Shown here in pieces: positions 12,086 through 23,485 of a stretch of DNA of 64,000 bases (its first letter is position 1; each line of letters begins with the position of its first letter). A program made the translations under genes and the position numbers. The notes beneath the pieces are model-generated. The model saw only the letters and a list, made by a program, of their open reading frames with translations, did not search any database and was not told the DNA's origin. The stretch lies in contig JAJKFH010000385.1 in the NCBI GenBank assembly GCA_023333565.1, positions 2,604,001-2,668,000 on the forward strand, written 5' to 3'. This DNA comes from Puffinus mauretanicus. Lineage: Eukaryota; Chordata; Aves; Procellariiformes; Procellariidae.

Positions 12086-13244
12086 GGAAGAGCTCCCTGA
12101 GAGCTACCCCAAAGCCACCCCACGGTCTCCTTCAGATCCCACTTGATGACTGTATCTTGCTGGCTGAAAGTTTGCCAGCATTTGAGCTACTGAAGTGTGC
12201 TGACTGCTTGCTGTCTTGCCGACCGATGTCTCAATGTTTCCTTGTGTCTCTGCATCTGCTGTGTTTGTCTTCTCTTCGGGTATGTCTGCACTGCCTTCTG
12301 CAGCATGATGTGGAGAACATAATGTGGCCAGGGAGCTTGGAGGAGCCTACCTGTAGGAGGAAAAGCTTTGTGCTACCATAGCTCCTTTTCTTGAGCCAGT
12401 TCATTTAAACTTGGATCCTGTACCGTCCATTACGCTCTAGCGCACAGACCTTCTTTTTGTTTTGTGTTGGGAATGCACTTGGCATGAGCAGTAGAGGAAC
12501 GTTTTCATTACTAATAGGTAAATATGTTTTCACATGAATTAGACACGCAATATATTTGTATACATTACAGACCTGCCCTATAATGACAGGAAAAATCATT
12601 AGAACTCACCTTTTCTTCACTGGTGTGCTGCTTCTGCCCCATCTGGTTTGTCTTGCCAGGCTTCAGGACACATCCAGTATAGTTTTAAGTGTAGGCTCCC
12701 TCCCGCTCCTGCAGGTCTTAAAATAATACAGTTATTAAGAGTATAATGTAAGAATTTTAATTTCTCCACCATGAGAGGATGATCTCTCAATGAAACTGCC
12801 AGTTTGGTGTTTCCCTGTCTCCCGAGTGTTTTGATAAATGTATTATTTTACAGAAAATTTCTACTTTTCTCTCCTTGATGCTGCTCAGATTGGACCTAAG
12901 AAATGCCTAACTGCTCTGCGATGTTGATTTTTCTTACTAGCTTTCTAGAAGAGTGAAGGGGAGGGACAGAATACAAAACCTTGACATTTGAAAATGTTTT
13001 CCAGCTCTTTTAGCTGTTGTTTTGTATTGCTGTTGTACCTGCCAGCCCCTGGTGCTGCATGGCTGCATATGCATAGTAGAAGGCAGTGGCTGTCCTAAGG
13101 AGCTCACCTATTAACCAAGACAACTGGTAGGAAGCATCATCTGAGAGTTGCTCCTTGAAAGATGAGGTGCAGAGGCACTGAACCACACACTTTAGGTTGC
13201 GTGGGAAATCTGTGCTGGGACCAGAACTAAACGCCAGCTCCAAG

Positions 13245-13268
13245 TCATAGAATCATAGAATCATAGAA
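13245..13268 (-). repeat. CR1 3' tail, TTCTATGA x3
   Basis: Three perfect 8-bp units, the short 3' repeat that CR1 reverse transcriptase is thought to use as its recognition and priming end. It fixes the 3' border and the orientation of the long CR1. Confidence 0.9.
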
Positions 13269-13338
13269 TCGTTTAGGTTGGAAAAGACCTTTAAAATCAT
13301 CAAGTCCAACCATTAACCTAGCACTGCCAAGTCCAACA

Positions 13339-14001
13339 CTAAACCGTGTCCCTAAGCACCACATCTACACGTCTTTTCAATACCTCCAGGGATGGTGACT
13401 CAACCACTTCCCTGGGCAGCCTGTTCCAATGCTTGACAACCCTTTCAGTGAAGAAATTTTTCCTAATATCCAACCTAAACCTCCCCTGGCACAACGTGAG
13501 GCCATTTCCTCTCGTCCTATAGCTTGTTACCTGACAGAAGAGACCAACCCCCACCTCGCTACAACCTCCTTTCAGGAAGTTGTAGAGCGCGATGAGGTCT
13601 CCCCTCAGCCTCCTCTTCTCCAGGCTAAACAACCCCAGCTCCCTCAGCTGCTCCTCATAAGACTTGTGCTCCAGGCCCTTCACCAGCTTCGTTGCCCTCC
13701 TCTGGACATGCTCCAGCATCTCAATGTCCTTCTTGTAGTGAGGGGCCCAAAACTGAACACAGGATTCGAGGTGCGGCCTCACCAGTGCCGAGTACAGGGG
13801 CACGATCACCTCCGTGCTCCTGCTGGCCACACTAGTTCTGATACAGGCCAGGATGCCATTGGCCTTCTTGGCCACCTGGGCACACTGCCAGCTCATGTTC
13901 AGCCGGCTGTCAACCAGCACCCCCAGGTCCTTTTCCTCTGGGCAGCTTTGCAGCCACTCTTCCCCAAGCCTGTAGCGTTGCCTGGGGTTGTTGTGACCCA
14001 A
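13339..14001 (-). pseudogene. CR1 ORF2 C-terminal region (thumb and beyond)
   Basis: An open 220-codon stretch on the minus strand. In order it carries [20 protein letters not shown], the segment [20 protein letters not shown], the basic helix [20 protein letters not shown], the segment [16 protein letters not shown] and [17 protein letters not shown], and ends near VVLRDTV at what looks like the natural ORF2 stop. This is the standard C-terminal part of CR1 ORF2, downstream of the catalytic palm. The first ATG is not a real start: the frame was joined to the reverse transcriptase before a 13-bp tandem duplication (14017-14042) shifted it. The same region is largely repeated in the copy at 31104-31605. 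Confidence 0.9.
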
Positions 14002-14016
14002 GTGCAGGACCTGGCA

Positions 14017-14042
14017 CTTAGACTTGTTGCTTAGACTTGTTG
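14017..14042. repeat. 13-bp perfect tandem duplication inside CR1 ORF2
   Basis: CTTAGACTTGTTG occurs twice back to back (14017-14029 and 14030-14042). Since 13 is not a multiple of three, it separates the RT frame (14018-14287) from the C-terminal frame (13339-14001). Confidence 0.85.
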
Positions 14043-14918
14043 AACCTCATACAGTTGGCCTCAGCCCACGGATCCAGCCTGTCCAGGTCCCTCTGCAGAG
14101 CCTTCCTACCCTCCAGCAGATCAACACTCCCACCCAACTTGGTGTCATCTGCAAACTGACTGAGGGAGCACTCAATCCCCTCATCCAGATCGTTGATAAA
14201 GATATTGAACAAGACTGGCCCCAAAACAGAGCCCTGGGGAACACCGCTCGTGACCGGCTGCCAACTGGATTTAACTCCATTCATCACAACTCTCTGGGCT
14301 CAGCCGTCCAGCCAGTTTTTTACCCAGCGAAGAGTGCTCCTGTCCAAGCCATGAGCAGTCAGTTTCTCTAGGGGAATGCGGTGGGAAACAGTGTCAAAGG
14401 CTTTACTAAAGTCTAGGTAGACCACATCCACAGCCTTTCCCTCATCCACTAGGCGGGTCCCCTGGTCATCGAAGGAGATCAGGTTGGTCAAGCAGGACCT
14501 GCCTTTCATAAACCCATGCTGACTGGACCTGATCACCTGGTTGTCCTGTACGTGCCATGTGGTGGCACTCAAGATGATGTCCTACATAACCTTCCCCAGC
14601 ACCGAGGTCAGGTCCAGGCCTGTAGTTCCCCAGGTCCTCCTTCCAGCCCTTCTTGTAAACGGGCATCACATTTGCTAACCTCCAGTCAACTGGAATCTCC
14701 CCGGTTAGCCAGGACTGCTGATAAAGGACGGAAAGTGGCTTGGTGAGCACTTCCGCCAGCTCCCTTAGTACCCTTGGGTGGATCCCACCTGGCCCCATAG
14801 ACTTGTGTGTGTCTAAGTGGTGTGGGAGGTCGCTAACCATTTCCCCTTGGATTATGGGGGCTTCATTCTGCTCGCCATCCCTGTCTTCCAGCTCAGGGGC
14901 TGGGTACCCAGAGAACAA
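14018..14918 (-). pseudogene. CR1 ORF2 reverse transcriptase domain, disrupted
   Basis: On the minus strand this covers the RT fingers and palm in three open pieces. 14466-14918 has the proline/glycine block KSMGPGGIHPRVLREL and ends in GNYRP, after which the frame is lost near 14615. 14300-14572 resumes with SQHGFMKGRSCLTNLISF and the VVYLDFSKAFDTVSH block carrying the first catalytic Asp. 14018-14287 has [18 protein letters not shown] and the intact FADDTKL box (14138-14155). The last two pieces share a frame and are separated by one in-frame TGA (14300-14302). The catalytic residues themselves look intact, but the frame breaks make the copy non-functional. It is bordered by the linker and endonuclease to the right and the C-terminal region to the left. 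Confidence 0.9.
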
Positions 14919-15286
14919 CTGGTCTTACTATTAAAGACTGAGGCAAAGAAGGCATTAAGCACCTCGGCCTTTTCCTCATCCTTTGTCACTATGTTTCCCC
15001 CCACATCAAATAAAGGATGGAGATTCTCCTGAGCCCTCCTTTTGTTGCTAATGTATTTATAGAAACATTTTTTATTGTCTTTTATGGCAGTAGCCAGATT
15101 AAGTTCTAGCTGGGCTTTGGCCCTTCTAATTTTCTCCCTGCATAATGTCACCACATCCTTGTAGTCCTCCTGAGTTGCCTGCCCCTTCTTCCAAAGGTCA
15201 CAAACTCTCCTCTTTTCCCTGAGTTCCTGCCAAAGCTCTCTGTTCAGCCAGGCCGGTCTTCCCCTCCGGCTCGTCTTTCGGCACAT
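14852..15286 (-). pseudogene. CR1 ORF2 linker between endonuclease and RT
   Basis: An open 144-codon stretch, very basic, with RRGRPAWLNRELWQELREKR, the segment LWKKGQATQEDYKDVVTLCR, KDNKKCFYKYISNKRR and VTKDEEKAEVLNAFFASVF. These are the standard blocks between the endonuclease and the RT of CR1 and related LINEs. It overlaps the next piece (14466-14918) in a different frame, so a frameshift lies near 14890-14920. The first ATG is internal to the original protein. Confidence 0.88.
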
Positions 15287-15299
15287 GGGGACAGCCTGC

Positions 15300-16118
15300 T
15301 CCCGCTCCTTTAATATTTCCTTCTTGAAGAACGTCCAGCCTTCCTGGGCTCCTTTGCCCTTCAGGCCTGCCTCCCAAGGGAATTTGTCAACCAGGCTCCT
15401 AAACAGGCCAAAGTCTGCCCTCTGGAATCCAAGGTGGCAGTTCTGCTAACGCTCCTCCTCTGAGAATCAAAAACTCTATCATTTTGTGATCGCTGTGCCC
15501 AAGACAGCCTCTAACTATCACATCACATCACCCACCACCCTTCTTTGTTTGTAAGCAACAGGTGCAGCAGGGCACCTTCCTTGGCACACTCACCAGCTGT
15601 GCCAGGAAGTTATCTTCCACATGCTCCAGGAACCTCCTAGGCTGTTTCCTCTGCTGTATTGTATTTCCAGCAGACATCTGGTAAGTTGAAGTCCTCCACG
15701 AGAACAAGGGCTAGCGATTGTGAGACTTCTCTCAGCAGCTTATAGAGTATTTCATCTGCCTCTTCATCCTGGTTGGATGGTCTATAACAGACTCCCACCA
15801 TGATATCTGCCTTGTTGGCCTTCCTCCTGATTCTTAACTGTAAACACTCAGCCCTATCGTCACCATCATTAAGCCTTAGGCAATCAAAACACTCCCTAAC
15901 ATACAGGGTTACCCCATGCCTCTCCTTCCTTGCCTATCCCTTCTGAAAAGTTTATAGCCATCGGTTGCAGCACTCCAGTTGTGCGAGTCATCCCACCATG
16001 TTTTCATGATGGCAACTATATCATAGCTTTCCTGCACAATGGGTTCCAGCTCCTGTTTGTTGCCCATGCTGCCTGCATTGGTGTAGATGCACTTCAGTTG
16101 GGGTATTGATCCCGCCAC
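15300..16118 (-). pseudogene. CR1 ORF2 apurinic-type endonuclease remnant
   Basis: The right part (15909-16118) is open and begins the endonuclease with CIYTNAGSMGNKQELE, the segment YDIVAIMKTWWDDSHNW and GYKLFRRDRQGRRG, typical for CR1. Further left no long frame remains, but blocks are readable on the minus strand: a VGVCYRPSNQDEE-type segment near 15770-15800 and LVLVEDFNL at 15682-15708. The latter is where active endonucleases carry GDFN, so the Gly is replaced by Glu (EDFN, 15685-15696). Stops and shifts through 15300-15900 make this clearly dead. Known role of the family: nicking target DNA to prime reverse transcription. Confidence 0.82.
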
Positions 16119-16480
16119 CTTTTCGCGGGGGAGAAACCCTATTTCCTATGTGACTATTTTCAGGTACTTCCGAGGTTTCTAACACATCAATAACCCTTGT
16201 GACTTTGCTGCTGCATGGATCTCCATCCCCTACCTCCACTGAGATGGCAGACGGAAGGACCTCGCTAGCACACCGTCCCTCAAACATTGGCGTGCCGCCC
16301 CCAGGCTTGTCTCTAGCGAGCCTGGTTTTATCCCTTTGCCCCTTCAAATCTAGTTCAAAGCTCTTTCAGTGAGCCCTGCTAGCTCCTGTGCAAAGGTCCT
16401 TTTCCCCCTTTGAGACAGGGGTACCCCGTCTGTCGCCTGCAAGCCTGCTGTCGCGTGTACCCTCCAGCATCTAATCCTGA
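16021..16480 (-). pseudogene. CR1 ORF1 3' part, overlapping start of ORF2
   Basis: The minus strand is open at 16021-16347 (108 codons), with a segment ending in GINTPTEVHLHQCRQHGQQT that is the out-of-frame reading of the endonuclease start. This fits the close spacing of ORF1 and ORF2 in CR1. To its right, up to about 16480, sequence like GACAGGGGTACCCCGTCTGT resembles the ORF1 region of other CR1 copies, but no frame is kept. ORF1 encodes an RNA-binding protein in intact elements. The 5' border cannot be placed exactly; similarity may run to about 16560. Confidence 0.65.
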
Positions 16481-17340
16481 GGAAGAATCCTCCTCTTAAT
16501 GTTTTTCAAAACCCCATCAGGTAAAGCAATTCTCGGAGAATCCATGTGGGCAAAAGCGAAAGCAATGCTGAGCCTTGTGGCTCCCTTCCTTCCTCTGCGC
16601 CACTTTCGGGAGCACTAATGAGACCTACCAGCCTTTTTCGTCCGACCTATCTGCTGAAGACTGGAGGAAGATGTGATTTATTAGCTAGGACCGGGATGGA
16701 TAGCATCATAAATCTCCTCTAGACGCAACAATTAAAGTAGCCAGGGCTCTCTGCTTTGCCACACGGAGTCCACGCGACTCTGACCAGATTTGACCAGCTT
16801 ATTCTGCTAAATGAGGGTGTTGAAATGACCGTCTGCAGTTTATTAATAAGTGTATAAATCTAAACTATAAGGGGAAAAAAGATGAACTGGTGCTAGCATA
16901 TCTGTGACATATACTTAATAATAAAACTTAAACTCTTATACAGCCTGATACAAATTACTTGCTCTACTGCGCCAGTTCTGCCACAGCTACACATTTCATT
17001 TTTGTGATATGCTCTGCAACTGCTCAGCTAATAAGTGCTGAGAAGGGAGAGTAATAGATAGATAGATGCATCTGGTATTTATAGAGGACTCTTTTAATGG
17101 TGCTAAAAAACTGATGTGCTCAGCGTTCCTTGCAGCTGCAGTTGTGATCGTGTCAGTAATCCTATCAGGAGGGTTGCTGGTTTCCAGAGTAATTAGAACC
17201 CTGAAGCAAATAAACACCAAATGAATTCTCTTCTTTTGAAGTTATCTTTTCTTCCTCTCTTTTAAATAGCCCTTCTCTGGTATAATTATGTACCAGTCAT
17301 TATAACATTAAAAATCATTTTAAGTGAATGAATGCTATTT

Positions 17341-17354
17341 TTGTTGTTGTTGTT
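17341..17354. repeat. TTG trinucleotide repeat
   Basis: Four and two-thirds perfect units. Confidence 0.6.
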
Positions 17355-19467
17355 CCTTGCTAATTATTATGAACTAATTGTAATTTAGGATAGTCTTAAA
17401 ATCTCATTTCGTTACAGAATGGCTACTGATTTAAACTGCTTCCTGCCTTGATCCCAGGGAGAGGCAGCAGCTCCAAGTTGGGTTCATCTAAGCTGGTCTG
17501 GTGGCTTGTAGCACGTGGATGGAGTACAAGTTGTTGCTCAAAGCCATTTTGATAAACTCCTGCCCTCCTAGCATTTGAGCCATAGGTTAAATATAAATTC
17601 ACAATACTGTATGCTTGCCACCAGGGAAGTGATGACAGAGATACTATATGATAACATAGGGAGGTAATAGCCTTCCTATCTGGCTTTTTGCGACTGTGTC
17701 TAGGATAATACATTGAGCCCCGAGCAGTTCGTTCCTGAAAAGATGCTGGCAGGAGTTCAGAGGACAGTAACAACCCATGCAGTCGTCTGGGGAGGGTTTG
17801 ACTCTAAACTGTGGTATCTTCACTGTTTATCTTGGTTATTAGTTTTGCAACATTTGTGGCTTTGGTCAGATGTTTTGGATTTGTGCTCACGTACGCTGAG
17901 TTACGGTGTATAAGCGCTGGGTCATTGTTGTATAAACTCTGTCGTCTGGTTTGTGTTTTTTGGCTCTTGTATTCGAACAGGTTTCAAGATTAAAAAATAG
18001 CATAATAAGGATCAGTTACAGCTACATAAGGAAGTATATATTAATTGACATTTACTGGTAATGAGGTATGAGAATGAAAAACCCACCCCACCTCTCAGAT
18101 CTCAGCTTGAGTTTTTAAGATTGGCTGTTAGAAGAAAAATGTCTTCGTACTCACAAATTGAGCACATTCAGCCCAGAGTTACTAGCACATAATAAACATG
18201 GAAACATCTAGTGACACTTTCTTTAATGGACTCATTCTTTAGACTAGAACCACAGCTTTTATAACTCAGATTCTTAAAATGCCTTTTATAATGTTGTTTC
18301 TTAAACACCCTTAGCTTCTGTTGTCCTGTAATGGCAATTCTCTCCTACCAAGAGGACCAAGATGGCACAGCGCTCTGGCTGTAACCTGGCACGTTCACAG
18401 AAATACCTGAGAAAGATGATGTGGAGATACTAAAGCTTCAGGTGGTTCAAGTATTTCTAAAATGCAGTTCAAAGTGGAGTTCAGGAGATACTTTTAGAGC
18501 ATTGGCTGTGCTCAGGACTTCCCTCCTTTCCTCATCCCTCCTGCAGTTGTTTTTGGGTGAGAGAGATTTATAGCAATAGAGCAAATTGCCATGTTAAATC
18601 TGAGCTCAACTTTTGAATCAGTCATCACCGAGCAGGGCCATATATACACAAATACATAGGGCAAAGATAAGCCAAATCTGCTAATGCTTTAAGTCAATGC
18701 ATCTGTGATAGAGCACATAAAATCCTCTAAGGAGAATTACGATGTTGTGAGTTACGACTACTTTATGCTTGAATGAAAGCATCCACTTGTAGGTTAAGGG
18801 ACACAACCTCCTACAAGTGACTTCATTCTTTAGGGTGATTTACCTTAATTTTCCTCAGTGTTTCCATGTTTTGGATTGGAGCTCATGTATGCTGAATTAT
18901 AGTGTATAGACCTTGGGTCATCTTTTTCTGAACCCTGTATTTTATCCTGCCTTTTTTACCTCTTGGCTTTGAAAGGCATCTCCTGAGGAAAGAATGTGGT
19001 TTTGTGCTTGTGATACATCTCAGAGACTATTTAGATAATGGTTTCTTGACAAGGAGGTGCTTATGTTTTTTTGCTAAATCTTTTATTCCAATTGTGGTAA
19101 ATTTGTGCTGTATAACAGTGAAAATAAAACCCCTGTATTTTCTTTTGAAATGAGCTTAGGAGTGTACCATCCAAATGCCTCATGCTGTTAGAGAAACCCT
19201 TAACACCTACTGTTGCACACACTTCTGCTGATCCAGGAGTTTTTAAGCAAGGAAAGCAAGATATGGTTCATAGATGTGTATCAGCCCCAAAAGGAAGAGA
19301 GAATCCATTTAGAGGAGAAAATCCTGTTTCCAGGAAAAAATGAAATTACTGCAGAAGGTCTTAAAATCCTGCAGTGGTCTGCCAGGCGGCAAATCCCGGA
19401 AAGATATCTGATCACAAATAGCACTGGTATGTCTGGTACAGGCTTCTGACTGATATTTCAGTCAGCT

Positions 19468-19491
19468 AGATAGAAGTGAAGATAGAAGTGA
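19468..19491. repeat. 12-bp perfect tandem duplication
   Basis: AGATAGAAGTGA occurs twice in direct succession. Confidence 0.75.
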
Positions 19492-19619
19492 AGCAGAGGT
19501 AAAGAGTCTAATCATCCAAAAACCACACACTCTCACATACACTATCTCTCGTCCGAGAAAAAATGAACATAGCAGTTCACGTAGAGTCACGGCAGGCACG
19601 AAAAACTCGTTTCCTAGTC

Positions 19620-20230
19620 CAGAGAAAAGTTAACAATATAGAAAAAGATGCTCTTAATTAATTTTTGTTCTCATTAAAATTTGAATAATTTAGATGCAAT
19701 TAATGGAACAAGAAAATAATAAAAAAAAAGCCAGACTGTGATACTGTGCTCCTTGTGATTATTTCTTAATGCTAAATAAACACACTGGTGAGAAAATTGT
19801 AATCTGAAATTATCGCACAGTGCTAGAAAGAGCAGTGTGATAGCCGGTGCCAGGTAGGCCCTCAACAAATACAACAGTTATTTATAGCATTCTGCAATGC
19901 TGCAATCTGCCAGCGTATAAAAGGAGCAAATTCAGTGATGATGTAGATTTGGTAAAAGACTGTCGTGCCAACGTGTTTTGGAATGGGTTTGGTAGGATGG
20001 AGAAAGGAGGGGAGGGATAGCGATGTCTATCACAGAGAAAAAAGGCAATGAAATGCGACCCTCTTTTAATTAAAGGCTCCCACAAAGTAATTTCCCCCTT
20101 TAGCTTATGATAATATGCTTTTGGCAGGAAGAGTAATGCGAACAAAACACTTTTCCTTATAAGCAAAATCAAGGAGGGCAGGCAAATTGTATTCAGTAGC
20201 AATTTGTTGGAGAATTTGTCATTTGTTTTT
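19620..20230. promoter_or_regulatory. candidate conserved regulatory block
   Basis: About 600 bases of motif-dense, non-repetitive sequence without ORF support. It carries TTAATTAA near 19651, GCAATTAATGG near 19696, a TATA-box-like TATAAAAGG at 19916-19924 and the perfect palindrome TTTAATTAAA (20065-20074) followed by AAAGTAATTT. This texture is typical of vertebrate non-coding enhancers near developmental genes. It is an inference from composition; only alignment to other amniotes can confirm it. Confidence 0.25.
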
Positions 20231-22850
20231 GAAGAGCGCTCGGAGTTGGACAGCAGGAGCAGGGTGTTTTGCTTGTGCCTTGTGAATGGCAGCTGCAGTG
20301 GGGTTTGAAAACCTTTTAGAGGAGTCTAGGGATAGTGTCCCATGGGAAATTATGGAAAATAGCTGTCAGTCTTAATGGAAAGTCATCATTCCAAAAGGAG
20401 ACTAATGTGCTCTTTGGAAGTATATTTTATCAGCTTTAAGTCCTCTTTGTGGTAACATAGGGTAAATACAATCGAGGCAGTGAAGTCTTATAAATGTCTC
20501 CCCAGCTTGGGGAATTTAAAAAAAGAGCTACACACGTTCCCTCTGGATATTTGAACAGGATGTAAATAAGAACAAAACTTGTCTTTTTTTCCCTATTTTG
20601 ATAATTTCTGATACATGTGTCCCTTACTATCTGCCCAATTGTGAATCCTTTGGACTGAGCCAATATGCATTATTTCAATTTCCCAGGCTAACAGTGCTTT
20701 CCTTGTGAAAGGACCTTTTAAGGACATATGGCCAGAAGAGGTGGGGCCCTTTTTTTTCCCCCACTGGTTAGGTATCATTTTGGTCTGTATCCTTAGAGGT
20801 TTTAGATAGTGCACCACTCTTTAACATGGGATGGGAGAAAATACACAGCTGATGTAACTTAATTAGTATATTGTGCCTCTCATTGTAGGGTCTTCTGCAA
20901 AATATGCCCCAGGAAGGATTTTTTATAAAGGAGAAATGCAGCATCCTGTTGAGTGGAGAGGCTGAATGACCCTGAAGTGGGTCTGCAATTAGTGAGCAAT
21001 AGCCAGGAGAAATCGTGCTGCATCTGACACACAATGCAGTGCTTTCCAGCCAGAAGAGACACATGCACGGTGCTAGGGAACAGCTGATGGCAAGCCTTTC
21101 TGGAAGAACAAGCTGTAACACAGCAAAACTTAATCAGTGCTGTCCTCCCTCTTTCCTGCTCTGTATGTCTTTATTTCTGCCTTGTACATCTGCTACTTCT
21201 ATTGAAGACATTATTTTAGACGTTAATGTCTCAAACAGGGATCCTCCGGAGGAGTCTTGCGGTGTGATGGGTTTAGTTAAAGGCACTAAGCTTTAGGAAA
21301 TGGCTAGAGGTTAGAGATACAATAGTTGTTGGTACTGGCAAATCTGCTAAAACTGGAGGGAAATGGAAATACAAAGACATGAAGAAAGTCTAAGTGCCAT
21401 GCCAGTACCAGATTTTACTGTCATACTGGTAAGAGTGGGGTTAGGTTCAATGTGAGAGACTACCTTGGAATAATTGGCAACAGAGTCTTTCCCTTTGATC
21501 TGCCAATCCATTTTGGTCCCTTTACTTGAATAATCTCACCATAAAAAGAAAAAAAATTTAAAAAAAACCCCGTAGGCTCTCAGTCCAGTGATCCCAGAAG
21601 CGGATGACTGCGGCTGGGCTTGTCCTCCAGCCAGATCAGAGAAGCAGCATGCATTTGCACGTGAAAAGCAGAGGGGAGGAAGGCTGGTTCTGACAGCAAC
21701 TGTAATAAACCACCTAATCTTTCTGAGCTGCAGCTCTAATAATAATTAAGCAGTGGATGTGCCCCACAGTGATACCAGCTGGGGTTTTCTCTAAGGCTCT
21801 AGGCAGATTTTCGAGATGTTCTTCTCTAACTAGCGTAGCTCATGTGAGAGTGGCCACAGTGCAAATGAAACCTGAGGTGCTTGTGTCCATATTGTAACTT
21901 CTGGGGTCACACAAAAGCATCCTTGATGCTACTGTAAATACTCGGGCATCCCTGATAGAAGGGATGCAACACTGTCTAGTTGTTTGAATGTATCAAAGGT
22001 GACAGCAGGGATCGCTTTACATTTTTAGGGACTGCTGCAGTTCTGGTAGGCGCCAGTGGCTGCTCTTTCTGATTCCAGAGGATACCCCCTCACATTGCCG
22101 GACTGAACTGCGAAACAGAAACAGCTGTTATGGCAGAGGTTGACCTCCTTTTCAGAGATTCCCCCTTTCCCCTGCCCTCCAAGATGTGCGCAGCCTGGCA
22201 GCAAGGTGTCTGCATGTTTGGTGGAGTGTGAACGAACCCTGAATAACCTCCTCAAGCAACTGTTGCTGCTGCTTTCACTGTTGCCTTCAATCCGGTGATC
22301 CCTTTGTGAGTATTTCATACTGGACCACAGTATTTTGGGGTTTTTTTGTTGGATCAAGACATGTTCTGACCCTCCTTTGCTCTCGAGGGAAGAGAGGACA
22401 GGCAGAGACCATTCCATCTGTATCCTTAGTAGAACCTTCTTCCCATTTCTTGCCCATCGCTCTTCCACCCTACTACTGCAGCCGGACTTCTGGCCTGGTA
22501 CTTTTGACTTACTAGTCATCTGACCATCTGAAGCTGTTACCTGATTCTGAATCAGTATTACCATGTCCATCAGCCAGCATCTCTCTCAGTTTCCCCACTT
22601 TTAAGGACGTTTGGCTTGTGTCTGATTTTGTGAAAGGTGTTTCTGTTCTGCTGCTTCATGAGTCTGCTGGTACCTCTGACAGGGGCAGAGGCATTTCTGG
22701 CCATCTCTCAGAAAAACCTGAGGAGTGAGGTACAGGATATTTCCTCCACCTGAAAATCATCTTGCAAATTCTAAAAGTCCTTTTAATAGCAGATCTTCCT
22801 TTTTTTTAATGAGCCTCATTACACCTAATTTGTTCAGCTTTTTGTGAGCT

Positions 22851-22860
22851 GCCATATGGC
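22851..22860. promoter_or_regulatory. 10-bp palindrome with E-box CATATG
   Basis: GCCATATGGC is a perfect palindrome around the E-box CATATG. It is a plausible bHLH site, but with little weight alone. Confidence 0.15.
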
Positions 22861-23263
22861 ATCAATGGAAACCTGGTGAAAATGTATTTATCATCTCACA
22901 AAACGTGTATAAATATGTCACACACACATAATTAAAAGCGTTCTCTTTAAGATATATTCGTACCAATTAGTCACTTGGAGCTTCTGGACCAAGTCTTATC
23001 AGCTGGCTGGCAGGGGATATCTTGAAGATATGTGTCAGGAGTCAGGATGAGATATAAAGCAAGTGTACCAGTAGTGCTATTTCACGTATCACAAACTACT
23101 GAGTTCTTGAAGATCCTGAGTGAAATGTTTCATTCTTATCTCTTAGGAAAATCTCTCTTGCCACAGAGGAGAAAATGAGGCACGACAGAGAGATATTTCT
23201 TTCCTCGATGCTGGAAGTGTGCAGCCATGACAGCAGCCAGCCAGTACATAGGCTGGGTTTTTC

Positions 23264-23268
23264 CCACC
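23264..23268. repeat. left target-site duplication of the solo LTR
   Basis: CCACC here is repeated at 23846-23850, directly flanking the LTR. Five bases is the duplication length usual for ERVL-type (class III) elements. Confidence 0.75.
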
Positions 23269-23485
23269 TGTCCTGGTTTCGGCTGGGATGGAGTTGATTT
23301 TCTTCCTATTAACTGGTATAGTGCTGTGTTTTGAATTTAGTATGAGAATAATGTTGATAACACACTGGTGTTTTAGTTGTTGCTGAGCAGTGCTTACGTT
23401 GGTCAAGGACTTTTCAGCTTCCTGCGCTCTGCCGGGTGCACGGGGGGCTGGGAGGGAGCGTGGCCGGGACGGCTGGCCCAGCTGG

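Larger units (their letters stand above)
5126..13244. other. unique-looking non-coding stretch
   Basis: About 8 kb with no recognisable gene or interspersed repeat. The longest open frames (for example 137 codons on the minus strand at 7479-7892) are low-complexity or hydrophobic by composition and match no family I know. It holds short ATT and GTTTT repeats, an AP-1-centred inverted repeat (8908-8928), a 12-bp-period duplication (12063-12085) and a TAAT-rich block near 11640-11740. Confidence 0.5.
13245..16480 (-). mobile_element. long 5'-truncated CR1 LINE (about 3.2 kb)
   Basis: A CR1 retrotransposon inserted on the minus strand. Its 3' end is marked by three perfect TTCTATGA units (TCATAGAA x3 on the plus strand, 13245-13268), the tail signature of avian CR1. 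Going right, the element holds a short 3' UTR, the ORF2 C-terminus (13339-14001), reverse transcriptase (14018-14918), a linker (14852-15286), endonuclease remnants (15300-16118) and the end of ORF1 (16021 to about 16480). Family full length is about 4.5 kb, so the 5' part is missing, as usual for target-primed reverse transcription. Several frameshifts, a stop codon and a 13-bp duplication show it is inactive. No clear target-site duplication is seen, which is normal for CR1. The right border is approximate (16450-16560). Confidence 0.93.
16481..23263. other. unique-looking non-coding stretch
   Basis: No exon or interspersed repeat recognised. 16560-16800, just beyond the CR1, has more CpG than its surroundings but no clear identity. 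The stretch includes a TTG repeat (17341-17354), a 12-bp tandem duplication (19468-19491), a motif-dense block at 19620-20230 and a 10-bp perfect palindrome with the E-box CATATG (22851-22860). A 181-codon minus-strand frame at 22025-22570 has no recognisable domain. Confidence 0.45.

Noticed and set aside
13429..14034. 201-codon plus-strand open frame
   Set aside because: It is the antisense reading of CR1 ORF2; the minus strand gives the recognisable CR1 protein.
22025..22570. 181-codon minus-strand open frame
   Set aside because: No recognisable domain, signal or family resemblance, overlapping plus-strand frames of similar quality and no supporting splice or promoter pattern. It is most likely a chance open frame.
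23436..23475. Possible G-quadruplex in the LTR (GGGGGG, GGG, GGG, GGG)
   Set aside because: The last loop (AGCGTGGCC) is longer than the usual seven bases, so it does not meet the standard motif.
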